Source of the DNA: Nitrospira sp.
GTDB taxonomy: Bacteria > Nitrospirota > Nitrospiria > Nitrospirales > Nitrospiraceae
Length of the DNA stretch: 64,000 nt
Assembly (NCBI GenBank): GCA_005116955.1
Contig: SWDI01000005.1
Location: 776,683 to 840,682, forward strand
Reading direction: 5' to 3'
Part shown: positions 43,789-52,596 of the stretch, one piece after another
How positions within the stretch are numbered: position 1 is the first letter of the stretch
Layout of the letters: every line of letters starts with the position of its first letter
Position numbers and translations under genes: made by a program
Notes under the pieces: model-generated
The model's input: only the letters and a program-made list of their open reading frames with translations
What the model was told of the DNA's origin: nothing
Databases searched by the model: none

Positions 43789-45561
43789 ATGTCTACCGAT
43801 CCACACAGGCCTCATCGCGATTCTCTATCTTCTGAAGGACGCACGTCTGTAGACGAAGACTGGACCCAGCTGCGCACTCTTTTACTCTCTCCGGAACAGA
43901 CCCAACTCGACGAAATCCGTGAACGGCTCGATAATCGAGGGATTCAGCCTCGTGAGATCAGTCGTGTGCTCCCCGAGGCGTTCGCCATGCGCGGCGAAAC
44001 CGACCAGCACCTCTCGAATGTACTCACCCCCTATGTGGAAAACGGATTTGTCGCGACCATACGAAAGTCGCCACGGACGATCGTCGATGCCATTGCCCCG
44101 ATCCTGGGGCCGGCCATTCGGCAGGCCATCGCGCGTGCGTTGCAAAGCATGACGCAGTCCTTTAACCACTCGTTGGATGAAAGCCTGTCCACCCGAGGCC
44201 TTCGCTGGCGATTGGAAGCCTGGCGGACAGGGCGGCCGTTCGCGGAGGTCGTACTTCTCCATACGCTCCGCTATCGCGTGGAACAAGTGTTTCTCATCCA
44301 TCGGGAGACAGGCCTTCTCCTGCATCACGTGGCAGCCGAGGGGGCTGTGGTCCAGGATCAGCAGATCTTGTCCGGCATGCTGACGGCGATTCAGAGCTAT
44401 GTGCGGGATTCGTTTGGCGCTTCACCGGACCAGACGTTGGACCATTTTCGAGTTGGTGAATGGACCGTGTGGATCGAACAGGGATCCCACGCCTACGTGG
44501 CCGGTGTCGTTCGGGGTACTCCCCCTGAAACCCTCAGAGAGGATTTCCAAGCCGCACTGGATGATATCCATGCGCAGCAACCCGATGCCTTGACTCATTT
44601 TGATGGAGACGCGGCGCCGTTTAAGACGACACAGACCTGCCTGGAAAGCTGTTTGCACGCCCACTATGAACCACCACCGCGACCCAGCGTCTTGAAGCTA
44701 TGGATTCTGGGCGGGGCGGTTATCCTCCTGCTCTCGTGGTGGGGCGTCATGGCCTACCAAGCCCACGTTCGGTGGTCCAATCTGCTGGTTGAGCTTGAGG
44801 CAGAGCCGGGCATCGTTGTGACCATGGCAGAATCAACGCTGACAGGCTATCACCTCAAGGGGTTGCGAGACCCCTTGGCCAAAGACCCTTCGGCGATAGT
44901 GGTTGAGGCTGGCCTTGAGCCATCGGGTATCAGAGCTGTCTGGTCTCCCTACTATTCGCTGGACCCTCAACTCGTTGAGACCAGAGCGCACTCGATATTA
45001 CACTCCCCCAAAACCGTTAAACTGTCAGTGGAGGGAGACACGCTTGTCGCAACTGGCGCGGCTTCCATCGAGTGGGCTCGAGAGACGAGACGGTTGGCTA
45101 CCCTGGTGCCGGGAATCTCCCGCTACCGTGACGAGGGGCTCGTCACGATCTCCATCCCGGATCTCCTCGAACGCGTCAATCAAACTATCGTTCGCTTTCG
45201 CTCAGGGTCCTCGATAGTGGAACCATCGGAACGTGCAGCACTTGGTGCCGTGTCTATGGCGTTACGAGAGCTGGACCAAGCCGTATCGCAATCAGGCCAG
45301 CGAGTGAGGCTCGAAGTACTGGGGTCGACCGACGACACTGGTTCTGTGACACGCAATATTCAGCTGAGCGAGGAACGAGCCCGCGCCGTGCTCGTGGCCC
45401 TCGGAGGGGAGCAACTTGGTGACGCCACGACCGTCATTGCGGGTAGTGTGCAATCTACTGACCAGCGGGGCTCAACAGGAGAAGCCCGGGACCGGCGGAT
45501 CGTCACGTTGCGAGCCACCCTCACGGTCGCGAATCGAGGGAATGAGGCGTCTCGTCCATGA
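43789..45561 (+). CDS. Membrane-anchored OmpA-domain protein
   Basis: A 590-residue protein: the cytoplasmic N-terminal half (to about residue 300) ends at one transmembrane helix (LWILGGAVILLLSWWGVMAY). The periplasmic part then has a BON-like stretch (VTMAESTLTGYHLKGLRDPLA, TVKLSVEGDTLVATG) and ends with an OmpA/MotB peptidoglycan-binding domain (RLEVLGSTDDTGSVTRNIQLSEERA). It would link a cytoplasmic signal to the cell wall. Its stop overlaps the GTPase start (ATGA), so the GTPase is a likely partner for the N-terminal half. Confidence 0.8.
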   Translation: MSTDPHRPHRDSLSSEGRTSVDEDWTQLRTLLLSPEQTQLDEIRERLDNRGIQPREISRVLPEAFAMRGETDQHLSNVLTPYVENGFVATIRKSPRTIVDAIAPILGPAIRQAIARALQSMTQSFNHSLDESLSTRGLRWRLEAWRTGRPFAEVVLLHTLRYRVEQVFLIHRETGLLLHHVAAEGAVVQDQQILSGMLTAIQSYVRDSFGASPDQTLDHFRVGEWTVWIEQGSHAYVAGVVRGTPPETLREDFQAALDDIHAQQPDALTHFDGDAAPFKTTQTCLESCLHAHYEPPPRPSVLKLWILGGAVILLLSWWGVMAYQAHVRWSNLLVELEAEPGIVVTMAESTLTGYHLKGLRDPLAKDPSAIVVEAGLEPSGIRAVWSPYYSLDPQLVETRAHSILHSPKTVKLSVEGDTLVATGAASIEWARETRRLATLVPGISRYRDEGLVTISIPDLLERVNQTIVRFRSGSSIVEPSERAALGAVSMALRELDQAVSQSGQRVRLEVLGSTDDTGSVTRNIQLSEERARAVLVALGGEQLGDATTVIAGSVQSTDQRGSTGEARDRRIVTLRATLTVANRGNEASRP

Positions 45562-46079
45562 TGCAGAAGAAAGTCTGCATGTTGGGTGGATTCGCGGTTG
45601 GAAAGACCAGCCTCGTGCGCCGATTTGTGAGTAATGTGTTTTCTGAGCACTATCACACGACGATCGGCGTGACCGTGGAGAAGAAGAGTGTCAAGATCGA
45701 CGACCGGGACGTGACGCTGGTGCTGTGGGATCTCTATGGAGAAGACGAGTTTCAACGAGTGCGCGACTCGTATCTTCGCGGTTCATCCGGCTACATCTTG
45801 GTCATGGATGGTACCAGACGAGCGACCTTGGACACGGCACTCGCGCTACGGCAGACCGCCATGCGAACAGTGGGAACGGTTCCCTTCATCGCGATCATCA
45901 ATAAAGCGGATGTTCGCTCTGAGTGGGAAATCGATGAGCGTGCGATCGAACAGCTGCGTGAACAAGGCTGGACGGTCCTGTTCGGTAGTGCCAAGCTTGG
46001 GCAGGGAGTCGAAGAGTTATTTGTGACGCTGGCAACCCAGATCGTACAGACATCTCCGATCCCCAGTGATTCGTTATGA
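45558..46079 (+). CDS. Ras/Rab-like small GTPase
   Basis: A 173-residue single-domain GTPase of the eukaryote-like small G protein type found in some bacteria. P-loop G10-GFAV-G15-K16-T17, switch I T35 in TTIGVT, G3 D58-L-Y-G61, G4 NKAD and G5 SAK are all present. The residue after G61 is Glu62 where Ras has the catalytic Gln61, which may slow hydrolysis. No lipid-modification cysteine is seen. It overlaps the genes on either side by ATGA, so it is translationally coupled to a membrane OmpA protein and a sigma-54 activator. Confidence 0.88.
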   Translation: MMQKKVCMLGGFAVGKTSLVRRFVSNVFSEHYHTTIGVTVEKKSVKIDDRDVTLVLWDLYGEDEFQRVRDSYLRGSSGYILVMDGTRRATLDTALALRQTAMRTVGTVPFIAIINKADVRSEWEIDERAIEQLREQGWTVLFGSAKLGQGVEELFVTLATQIVQTSPIPSDSL

Positions 46080-47878
46080 AAAGCTGGCCAGGCAACCTCG
46101 CATTGCACAACGAGTCCCTATTCAATGCGGTTCTCTCCACTCTCGACATGGCGGTGTTTGAGCGCGAGGAGGATTCGGCCGAGTTTCGGCTTCAAGGTCT
46201 CCCGCCTGACTGGTGGCACCTGTGGGTCGGTCCGGCGAACGGTACGGTGCTAGACCTGGGCCAATGCTCGCCGTTCCTGCGGGATTATCTTGTCGGGGCT
46301 CACCCAATCTGGGAAGGTCAGTCGGGCGCGACTGAGAAGTCGGGCCCATGGACGGAACCTGATCGGCAGGGTGGCACCATGACACTGGAGGCTACCGCGC
46401 TGTTGATTGGGTCCAAGAAGTTGTTACTCATTGAGCGTCTTGGTTCTGGCTTCGAGGAGATGGGGGCCATCGTTCAGCGGGCACGGGAACGCATGCTGGC
46501 CGAAGAACGTACCGCGAAGTCCTACCGTAAGACTGAGACACGCTTGATCAGTGAGCTTGAAGCCAGCGAACGCACAAAGGACGATGCGCTGGCTCTGCTT
46601 CAGCACCTCGGGCTCGCCGCATTGGTTCTCGATGAGCGCGGACACATCACGTTCGCCAGCGATCGTGGGCTTGAGATCCTGGGAATGACGGCTGAAGCTG
46701 TGATCGGCCAGGAGTGGGAGCAAGCACTCCCGCTTCACAAGCAAGATCGTGTGCCGATTCGAGAGCTGATCGATACTGCCTCGGACCCACGAAAGACTTG
46801 CGTAGCGCGCATCGAAGGACCTCGCCCCCGTTGGGTTGAGATAGAAGTCCATGGAGATCCGCGCCACCCCGGTCGGCATATCGTCATCGTGCATGACCGC
46901 ACCGAGCTTCATGCACTCCGCCGGGTGCTCAACGAGCAGGCGTCGTTTCATGATCTGGTGGGGAAGAGTCCCACCATGCTTCGCACGTACCAACTTGTGC
47001 GAGACGTGGCGCAGGTCGATACCACCGTGTTGATCGAAGGGGAAACGGGAACCGGGAAAGAGCTCATCGCGCGTGCCATCCATTCTTGCAGCGGCCGAAA
47101 ACATAAGCCATTCATCGCCGCCAATTGCGCGGGATTAACCGACTCGATTCTGACGAGCCAACTCTTCGGCCACAAGCGTGGAGCCTTTACCGGGGCGGTG
47201 AATGATCAGCAAGGATTATTCGAAGCCGCAGAGGGTGGTACGTTGTTCCTCGACGAAATCGGGGATATTCCACCGCAAGTCCAAACGGCTCTCTTGCGGG
47301 TGTTGCAGGAAAAGGAGATCACCCGTCTGGGAGAGGCCAAGCCTCGCAAAGTCGATGTGCGTGTCGTGGCGGCCACCCACCATAACTTGAGTGAAGACGT
47401 CGTTCGTGGGTCCTTCCGAGCGGATCTGCTCTACCGAATTCGTATCGCCAGAGTCCAGCTTCCCCCTTTACGTGAACGACGCGAGGACATCCCGCTGCTT
47501 GCCCAATCCTTTCTTGGACAGATCTGCACCGCCACTGGAAAGACAATCGAGCGCCTGAATCCCGATACCCTTCGGCTTCTCATGAGTCACGCATGGCCCG
47601 GTAATGTGCGTGAACTGAAGAGTGCCATCGAATTTGCAGTGATCAGCTGTAAGGCGAAAGAGGTTCTTCCCATTGATCTCCCGCCGGAGATCAACAATGC
47701 CCCCGTTGTCCCAAGTTCTTCCGTGTGGATCCCGTTGCCGAACCGGGACGAGAAATCGCGATTCCTCGCGGCGCTTTCCGACGCCAAAGGCAATCGGACG
47801 GAGGCCGCCAGACGGCTGGGAGTGAGCAGGGCGACGTTCTATCGCCGCCTCGTCGAGCTAGATATCGATCCTCGCTAG
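46076..47878 (+). CDS. PAS-AAA+-Fis sigma-54-dependent transcription activator
   Basis: A 600-residue enhancer-binding protein. An unknown N-terminal domain (about 1-130) precedes a coiled coil (about 125-170), a PAS domain (HLGLAALVLDERGHITFASDRGLEILGMTAE) and the AAA+ core with Walker A GETGTGKE (322-329), GAFTGA (369-374) and DEIGDIPPQ. The C-terminal Fis helix-turn-helix is KGNRTEAARRLGVSRATFYRRL. It opens sigma-54 promoters using ATP. Starting by ATGA on the GTPase stop, it may be controlled by the membrane protein and GTPase. Candidate binding sites lie just downstream. Confidence 0.92.
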   Translation: MKSWPGNLALHNESLFNAVLSTLDMAVFEREEDSAEFRLQGLPPDWWHLWVGPANGTVLDLGQCSPFLRDYLVGAHPIWEGQSGATEKSGPWTEPDRQGGTMTLEATALLIGSKKLLLIERLGSGFEEMGAIVQRARERMLAEERTAKSYRKTETRLISELEASERTKDDALALLQHLGLAALVLDERGHITFASDRGLEILGMTAEAVIGQEWEQALPLHKQDRVPIRELIDTASDPRKTCVARIEGPRPRWVEIEVHGDPRHPGRHIVIVHDRTELHALRRVLNEQASFHDLVGKSPTMLRTYQLVRDVAQVDTTVLIEGETGTGKELIARAIHSCSGRKHKPFIAANCAGLTDSILTSQLFGHKRGAFTGAVNDQQGLFEAAEGGTLFLDEIGDIPPQVQTALLRVLQEKEITRLGEAKPRKVDVRVVAATHHNLSEDVVRGSFRADLLYRIRIARVQLPPLRERREDIPLLAQSFLGQICTATGKTIERLNPDTLRLLMSHAWPGNVRELKSAIEFAVISCKAKEVLPIDLPPEINNAPVVPSSSVWIPLPNRDEKSRFLAALSDAKGNRTEAARRLGVSRATFYRRLVELDIDPR

Positions 47879-47999
47879 ACAGAACGCAAGAACCGCCTGT
47901 TTTCTCCCGGCATTGCACTGGGGGATCCGGCCGATGACGGTCGTGCTCACTCATTCTCCTTCACCCCCGTAGCGTAAGCGCCTCTCACTATCCTGTGAC

Positions 48000-48046
48000 T
48001 GTCTCACGAGCAGGGCATCTGTCTCGTGAGACATTCCGTTGTCTCA
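48000..48046 (+). promoter_or_regulatory. TGTCTCA/TGAGACA inverted repeats, likely activator sites
   Basis: TGTCTCACGAG (48000-48010) and CTCGTGAGACA (48023-48033) are perfect inverted copies. A third half site TGTCTCA follows at 48040-48046. The cluster lies 90-145 bases before the sigma-54 promoter, the usual distance for an enhancer. The region from 47879 to 48223 holds no gene. Confidence 0.65.
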
Positions 48047-48131
48047 TTCCGACACAACGCAGACGGTCTCGCCAATCCGTCCATTCAATGCAGCCGATTG
48101 ATTATATGGAGGCCGTCACTCGTTTAGAGAT

Positions 48132-48147
48132 GTGGCACAAGGGTTGT
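48132..48147 (+). promoter_or_regulatory. Sigma-54 (-24/-12) promoter
   Basis: GTGGCACAAGGGTTGT matches the TGGCAC-N5-TTGC consensus, with GT for the -12 GC. The start would be near 48158, giving a leader of about 65 bases to the next ATG. Confidence 0.6.
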
Positions 48148-48223
48148 AGTAGTGCCACGCCATCAAGAGGAAGTCGGCAGTATCCGTTGCACTTGGAACT
48201 TGAAACCGCCGAGGTAAAGAAGT

Positions 48224-48535
48224 ATGACCACACCAGGGCTACTCGTCGAAGACTACAACGGACAGGACTACCTGCTGACCACGGAATCTCGCGTGGGAGT
48301 GAACACTCATCAATTGGTCGTGCTGCAACGCGTGAATGGGAAATGGAAGTATGTGAATGGAGTCAAGGAAACGGCTTGTCGCGAATTGCTGATCGGTGCA
48401 TTCGTCGATTTCCTTGTGGATATCTGTAGGGTGTTGAATGCGTCCGGCTCTGACCGGACTGTTGGGATCGCCGCAAGGTCAGGTCGATCTCGCGCACGAC
48501 GCGCATCCCCACTCAAGCCCATGAGGGCTGTGTAG
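48224..48535 (+). CDS. Small protein of unknown function under a sigma-54 promoter
   Basis: A 103-residue protein whose first about 70 residues look genuine (LLVEDYNGQDYLLTTESRVGVNTHQLVVLQRVNGKWKYVNG), while the last 30 are basic and low in complexity. GAGG lies nine bases before the ATG. Family unknown. Its value is that it is the first gene after the activator sites and the sigma-54 promoter. Confidence 0.5.
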   Translation: MTTPGLLVEDYNGQDYLLTTESRVGVNTHQLVVLQRVNGKWKYVNGVKETACRELLIGAFVDFLVDICRVLNASGSDRTVGIAARSGRSRARRASPLKPMRAV

Positions 48536-48575
48536 TAAGGGCGTATCCCACGGCCTAACTCGTAGGAGATCGGCA

Positions 48576-48812
48576 ATGCGATGTAGACGATGTGGTGGAT
48601 TGATGATTGTGGAGCTGGGCGTAGATGAAGACCTTGCAGAGCAAGCGGCAGGGCGAGGCGCGTTGCGCTGTGTGAATTGTGGGGCGATGGTGAATATGAG
48701 AATGCTGAGAAATCTTGCGGCTCAATATGACAAAGGGTTCTCATCTGCTGGGACGATCGCTCCAAGGCGCCGTCACACTGAACGCCATCTTACTTTGGGG
48801 GAGGATGTATGA
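48576..48812 (+). CDS. Small zinc-ribbon-like protein
   Basis: A 78-residue protein with two CxxC knuckles: MRCRRCGG at the start and LRCVNCGAMVN near residues 30-40, a likely zinc ribbon. The rest is basic. AGGAG lies upstream of the ATG. No function can be assigned; such short ribbons may bind nucleic acid or protein. Confidence 0.6.
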   Translation: MRCRRCGGLMIVELGVDEDLAEQAAGRGALRCVNCGAMVNMRMLRNLAAQYDKGFSSAGTIAPRRRHTERHLTLGEDV

Positions 48813-48961
48813 GAAAAGCGAGAAGGGTTAGGGGTGGATCGTGCTCGATGAAATTCCAATGGCGCAATGGCATGAGCGGATATCATCCGTGTGTGTATAG
48901 GAAACGGTTCATCTGTCGGCCGCGATGGGCAACATATTTCCCGTGGGTTGGGCATAGCTGA
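48809..48961 (+). CDS. Possible 50-residue Arg- and Trp-rich ORF
   Basis: It opens by ATGA overlap with the zinc-ribbon gene, with GGGGGAGG four bases before the ATG. The product is basic and aromatic with no known motif. Coupling supports translation; composition does not, so it is uncertain. Confidence 0.3.
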   Translation: MRKARRVRGGSCSMKFQWRNGMSGYHPCVYRKRFICRPRWATYFPWVGHS

Positions 48962-48994
48962 GTTCTGGAACCTTTATGAAACAGGGATGACCCG

Positions 48995-49693
48995 ATGGAC
49001 AAACTCACTGGAAGACGAGAACCGATTCGTGTGTTGCTGATCGATGATTCCATGCTGACTCTGCATGGGCTTAAGACCTTCCTCTCCACAATCCGTCATG
49101 TCGAAATTCTGGGCATTGCTCGTATTCCCTCCGAAGCCTTAGACGCGATACGGGTACACCAGCCAGATGTCGTGATGTTGGAGACTCGCGTGGGGCAAGT
49201 AAGTGGAATCGACTTGTGTAGAACCATCCGTGAGTCATATCCCACCATCGGCGTGCTCTTTTTTACGGCGCATGACGATAAGGAGATCCTACGAGCAGCA
49301 ATCATGGCCGATGCGCACGGCTACCTGCTGAAGGGCGCAGCGGCTGAGGCGGTTGCGAGGAGTATCGAGATTATTGCGAGTGGGAGGGCGATCATGGATC
49401 AGCAGTTGACTCAGCAAGTCATCACATGGGCTCGGGATGGGGCGTTGGCTGGACAAGAGCGGATCCCCTATAGCTGCTCGAAAGACGATCGGCAGCTGCT
49501 CTCTCTGGTGGCCCAAGGGAAGACAAACAAGGAGATTGCACAAGAATTGGATCTTGTGCCTCGTGTGGTGGCCACTCGCTTACAAAGAATCTACAAGCGT
49601 TTGAAGATATCCAGACGATCCGAGGCGGCACGCTACTATGTACAGTTGGAAAAGGATCCGCATGGACTTGAAGGCGTGGCCCATCAAAACTAG
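48995..49693 (+). CDS. NarL/FixJ-type response regulator with Glu in place of the phospho-acceptor Asp
   Basis: A 232-residue regulator. The receiver domain (about 10-130) keeps the acidic pair DD (17-18), Thr in FFTAHDD and Lys in YLLKGAA, but the acceptor position in VVMLETRVGQVSG is Glu63 rather than Asp. Glu at this site often mimics phosphorylation, so it may be always active or unable to accept phosphate. The LuxR helix-turn-helix is DRQLLSLVAQGKTNKEIAQEL through VVATRLQRIYKRLKI. It has no adjacent kinase. Confidence 0.88.
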   Translation: MDKLTGRREPIRVLLIDDSMLTLHGLKTFLSTIRHVEILGIARIPSEALDAIRVHQPDVVMLETRVGQVSGIDLCRTIRESYPTIGVLFFTAHDDKEILRAAIMADAHGYLLKGAAAEAVARSIEIIASGRAIMDQQLTQQVITWARDGALAGQERIPYSCSKDDRQLLSLVAQGKTNKEIAQELDLVPRVVATRLQRIYKRLKISRRSEAARYYVQLEKDPHGLEGVAHQN

Positions 49694-49962
49694 CCACGTA
49701 TCTGGCTTGTACGGAGATGATGTGGTGATCGTGAAGTCGGAATGCCACGCGTGGATCAATGCTCCATGGCCGCTCAGCGCTCAGAGTCCTGAGGCAAAGA
49801 AGGAGCCACGCCATGGCGTTCTCCTCTGTCTGGACATTGAAGAGCGCTATGCTGGGTCTCGCACGGACAGACAATAGCCTCTTGCGGTGTCACGGCAATC
49901 TAGGTATATACCCAAGGTCGACTTACTCTAGCCGAACGACTTAGCAACACGAAGGAGGATCA

Positions 49963-51066
49963 ATGAAGCCACTCATATTACTGGTCGCGGTCTTAGCTCT
50001 GGGCACGATGGCAACGCCGGTTATTGCTGCTGATGGGGCGCTCGAGACGACGCCGACACCGATCCTTGATGTCGTGACCTTGAAAGATGGCAGTATCATC
50101 TACGGCGAAGTCGTAGAAATGTCGGGCGGCATCTTACAGATTAAGAACGCCTTGGCTGGAGACATCATCAAGCTGAAGTGGGCGGAAGTGAGCAAGTTGG
50201 CCGTCTCTCACACCATTCCCTTTCATTTAAAAGAAGGGACGATCCTTAATGGAACGGCCGAAGAGGGAGAACCGGGGACGATGAAGGTGAAGGCCGGCCC
50301 AGGCGGAGACACGATGACGGTTCCGATCAATGCCGTGACCCATGTGAACCCGATTGTTCAGGCGCCGGTCATCTATACCGGGAGCCTCAACGCGGGCTAC
50401 TCGCAATCCGTGGGAAATAGCAGTCTTCGAAACGTCAGTATTCTAGGAGATCTTGTGGCACGCAGTGAGCAGCTCCGACTGACCCTCCTGGGTCGCTACG
50501 TCAATGGAGACAACAACGGCAGCTTACAGGTAAGGAATGCGCGAGGAACGATCAAGCTCGACTTCTTTATCACCAAGCGGTTTTTCTGGTTTGCGTCCGC
50601 CTATGTCGAAAACGATTTTCTCCAAAACCTCAAGCTGAGAACGGCGATCTCCAGTGGCCCGGGATACCAATTTCTTGAGCGTGGAGATCTGAAGGGTATT
50701 TTTAAGGATATGACCTTCTACGCCGAAGCCGGCCCGACATATTTCAATGAGGACTATCGCGATAATAGCATCACCGGCGATCGGGCGAGCTTTCGCGCTC
50801 GCGTCGCGATGAAATGGGACTGGCCGCTGTTCGATGGCCGTGTCACGCTGTACCATTACAACGAAATATTCCCATCGGTCCAGAACGCGTCGGATTTCTT
50901 CTTCACGATGGATAACGGAGTTCGCATGAAGATTTTGGCCGGTCTGGCGAGCGGATTCCAGGTGACCACCCGGTATAACAATCGGCCGCCTGCCGGCACG
51001 GGCGATACTGATAACTTATACTTGCTCACGTTGGGGTATGCGTTCGACACCACCCGCACACGATAG
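49963..51066 (+). CDS. DUF481-family outer-membrane beta-barrel protein
   Basis: A 367-residue exported protein with signal peptide (LVAVLALGTMATPVIAADG). The first part (about 35-135) has two SH3-like strands (VTLKDGSIIYGEVVEMSGG, LKEGTILNGTAEEGE), then a beta-barrel with alternating aromatic strands (LNAGYSQSVGNSSLRNVSI ... LYLLTLGYAF). This matches the DUF481 class of small salt- or pH-induced outer-membrane proteins. AAGGAGGATCA precedes the ATG. An mscL gene follows 48 bases later, consistent with an osmotic role. Confidence 0.85.
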   Translation: MKPLILLVAVLALGTMATPVIAADGALETTPTPILDVVTLKDGSIIYGEVVEMSGGILQIKNALAGDIIKLKWAEVSKLAVSHTIPFHLKEGTILNGTAEEGEPGTMKVKAGPGGDTMTVPINAVTHVNPIVQAPVIYTGSLNAGYSQSVGNSSLRNVSILGDLVARSEQLRLTLLGRYVNGDNNGSLQVRNARGTIKLDFFITKRFFWFASAYVENDFLQNLKLRTAISSGPGYQFLERGDLKGIFKDMTFYAEAGPTYFNEDYRDNSITGDRASFRARVAMKWDWPLFDGRVTLYHYNEIFPSVQNASDFFFTMDNGVRMKILAGLASGFQVTTRYNNRPPAGTGDTDNLYLLTLGYAFDTTRTR

Positions 51067-51114
51067 GCTGCGTGCAGCCTCGCACGGAGCTGCGTTCTTA
51101 TAAGGAGGAACATT

Positions 51115-51537
51115 ATGCTGAAAGAGTTCAAAGAGTTCGCCATGAAGGGGAATGTCCTGGATATGGCCATTGGCGTCATCATCGGTGGCGCATTCGGGAA
51201 GATCGTGTCGTCACTGGTCAGCGACGTGCTGATGCCGCCCATTGGGTTACTGATGGGCAAGGTGGATTTCTCCAGTCTGTTCGTCGATCTGTCTAGAACA
51301 GCACCTCCATCCTTAGCCGCGGCGAAAGCAGCCGGGGCTCCAACGCTGAACTATGGCGTTTTTCTACAAAGCGTCTTCGACTTCATTATTGTCGCCTTCG
51401 TCATCTTCATGTTGGTCAAACAGGTGAATCGATTTAAGAAAGAAGCGCCTGCAGCCCCACCGCCGCCTCCCCCGGCGCCGAGCAATGAGGAGAAGTTGTT
51501 GACGGAAATCCGCGATCTCCTCAAGCACCGTCAATGA
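51115..51537 (+). CDS. mscL: Large-conductance mechanosensitive channel MscL
   Basis: A 140-residue homopentameric inner-membrane channel that opens at extreme membrane tension. The N-terminal helix and TM1 ([31 protein letters not shown]) carry the pore-lining Gly/Ala pattern; TM2 is [20 protein letters not shown], followed by KQVNRFKKE and a Pro-rich linker ([10 protein letters not shown]) to the C-terminal bundle. AAGGAGG precedes the ATG. Confidence 0.96.
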   Translation: MLKEFKEFAMKGNVLDMAIGVIIGGAFGKIVSSLVSDVLMPPIGLLMGKVDFSSLFVDLSRTAPPSLAAAKAAGAPTLNYGVFLQSVFDFIIVAFVIFMLVKQVNRFKKEAPAAPPPPPPAPSNEEKLLTEIRDLLKHRQ

Positions 51538-51619
51538 AGATTGGCGGTATAACCAGCAATATGGCGTGGGAGGGCGATGGGCCCATTCCTGTTGCAATAT
51601 CAATACGAAGGAGGTCCTC

Positions 51620-52483
51620 ATGCGGTCAGCTAAAGGCGTCCTACTGATGACAGGATTTGTTGCCCTAGTTGGGTGTTCTTCTCTGAATCATTCTGACGGC
51701 TATATTAAGCAACCCACTGTTTGTGTTGATAAGAAATGGTATGGCTATCATCAGGGCAGTGGGTGCCCTTCAGTTGCCACAGCAGTGGCATCTGATCCAA
51801 TGGCTGATCGTCTCGCCGCACTCGAACGAGATCGGCAGCGGTTGGCGGAAGAATTGGAAGCGGCGCGGCGGCAGCGCGCGGGGGCTGGCGATGGTGCAGC
51901 CCTGTCTAGCCAGCTCTCGGCGGTTCGGGGCGATCTCAGTCAGTCGCAGAGTGAAAAGGACCGGCTTGCAGCTGAACTCGCGGCAGCCAAGCAGCGGATT
52001 GCAGATCTCGAAGGGCAATTGAATCAGAGCAAGCACAGTTTAGCAGCAGCCGAGCGAGATCTCGTGAAGGCCCTTCAGCCTGAAATTTCCAAAGGCACGG
52101 TGTCGGTCAATCAAGCCGGCGAGGGGATCACAATTAATCTCGCCTCAGGTCTGTTGTTTGAGTCGGGCCAAGATCAGCTGAAAGGCGCTGGTGCTAGCGC
52201 ACTGAGCCGTGTGGGCGGCGTCCTGAAGGGGTTCCCGGAAAAGCAGGTGCATGTCGCGGGCTATACGGATAATGTGCCCATCAAGGGAGCCTTGCTGAAG
52301 AAATACCCATCGAATCAGGCACTGTCAGATGCGCGTGCGAATAGCGCAGCTCAGGCCTTGCGAGATGGTGGAGTGAGCGCCAACCTGTCTGCTGCCGGCC
52401 ACGGAGACACCGATCCTGTTGCTAGCAACAAAACGGTGGATGGGCGCGCGAAGAACCGCCGGGTTGAGGTGATTGTCAAGTAA
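51620..52483 (+). CDS. OmpA-family lipoprotein (copy 1)
   Basis: A 287-residue lipoprotein: signal ending LVGC (residue 18), a short conserved block SDGYIKQPTVCVDKKWYGYHQG, a coiled coil (DRLAALERDRQRLAEELEAA ... AKQRIADLEGQLNQ) and a C-terminal OmpA domain with VHVAGYTDNVPIKG and NRRVEVIVK. It would anchor the outer membrane to peptidoglycan. AAGGAGG fixes the ATG at 51620. It is the first of two tandem paralogues. Confidence 0.88.
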   Translation: MRSAKGVLLMTGFVALVGCSSLNHSDGYIKQPTVCVDKKWYGYHQGSGCPSVATAVASDPMADRLAALERDRQRLAEELEAARRQRAGAGDGAALSSQLSAVRGDLSQSQSEKDRLAAELAAAKQRIADLEGQLNQSKHSLAAAERDLVKALQPEISKGTVSVNQAGEGITINLASGLLFESGQDQLKGAGASALSRVGGVLKGFPEKQVHVAGYTDNVPIKGALLKKYPSNQALSDARANSAAQALRDGGVSANLSAAGHGDTDPVASNKTVDGRAKNRRVEVIVK

Positions 52484-52596
52484 CAGGAAAAGGGTCCCGT
52501 TTCCTTCTGGGCCTGAACAGTCGAAGGGGTTCTTCTCGATGGAAGAGTCCCTTCGTCATGATCATGGCCATCGTGATTCAGATCAAGGAGATCATC

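Noticed and set aside
49638-49877. A 79-residue frame after the NarL-type regulator
   Set aside because: It begins inside the regulator gene in another frame and has no ribosome binding site or domain.
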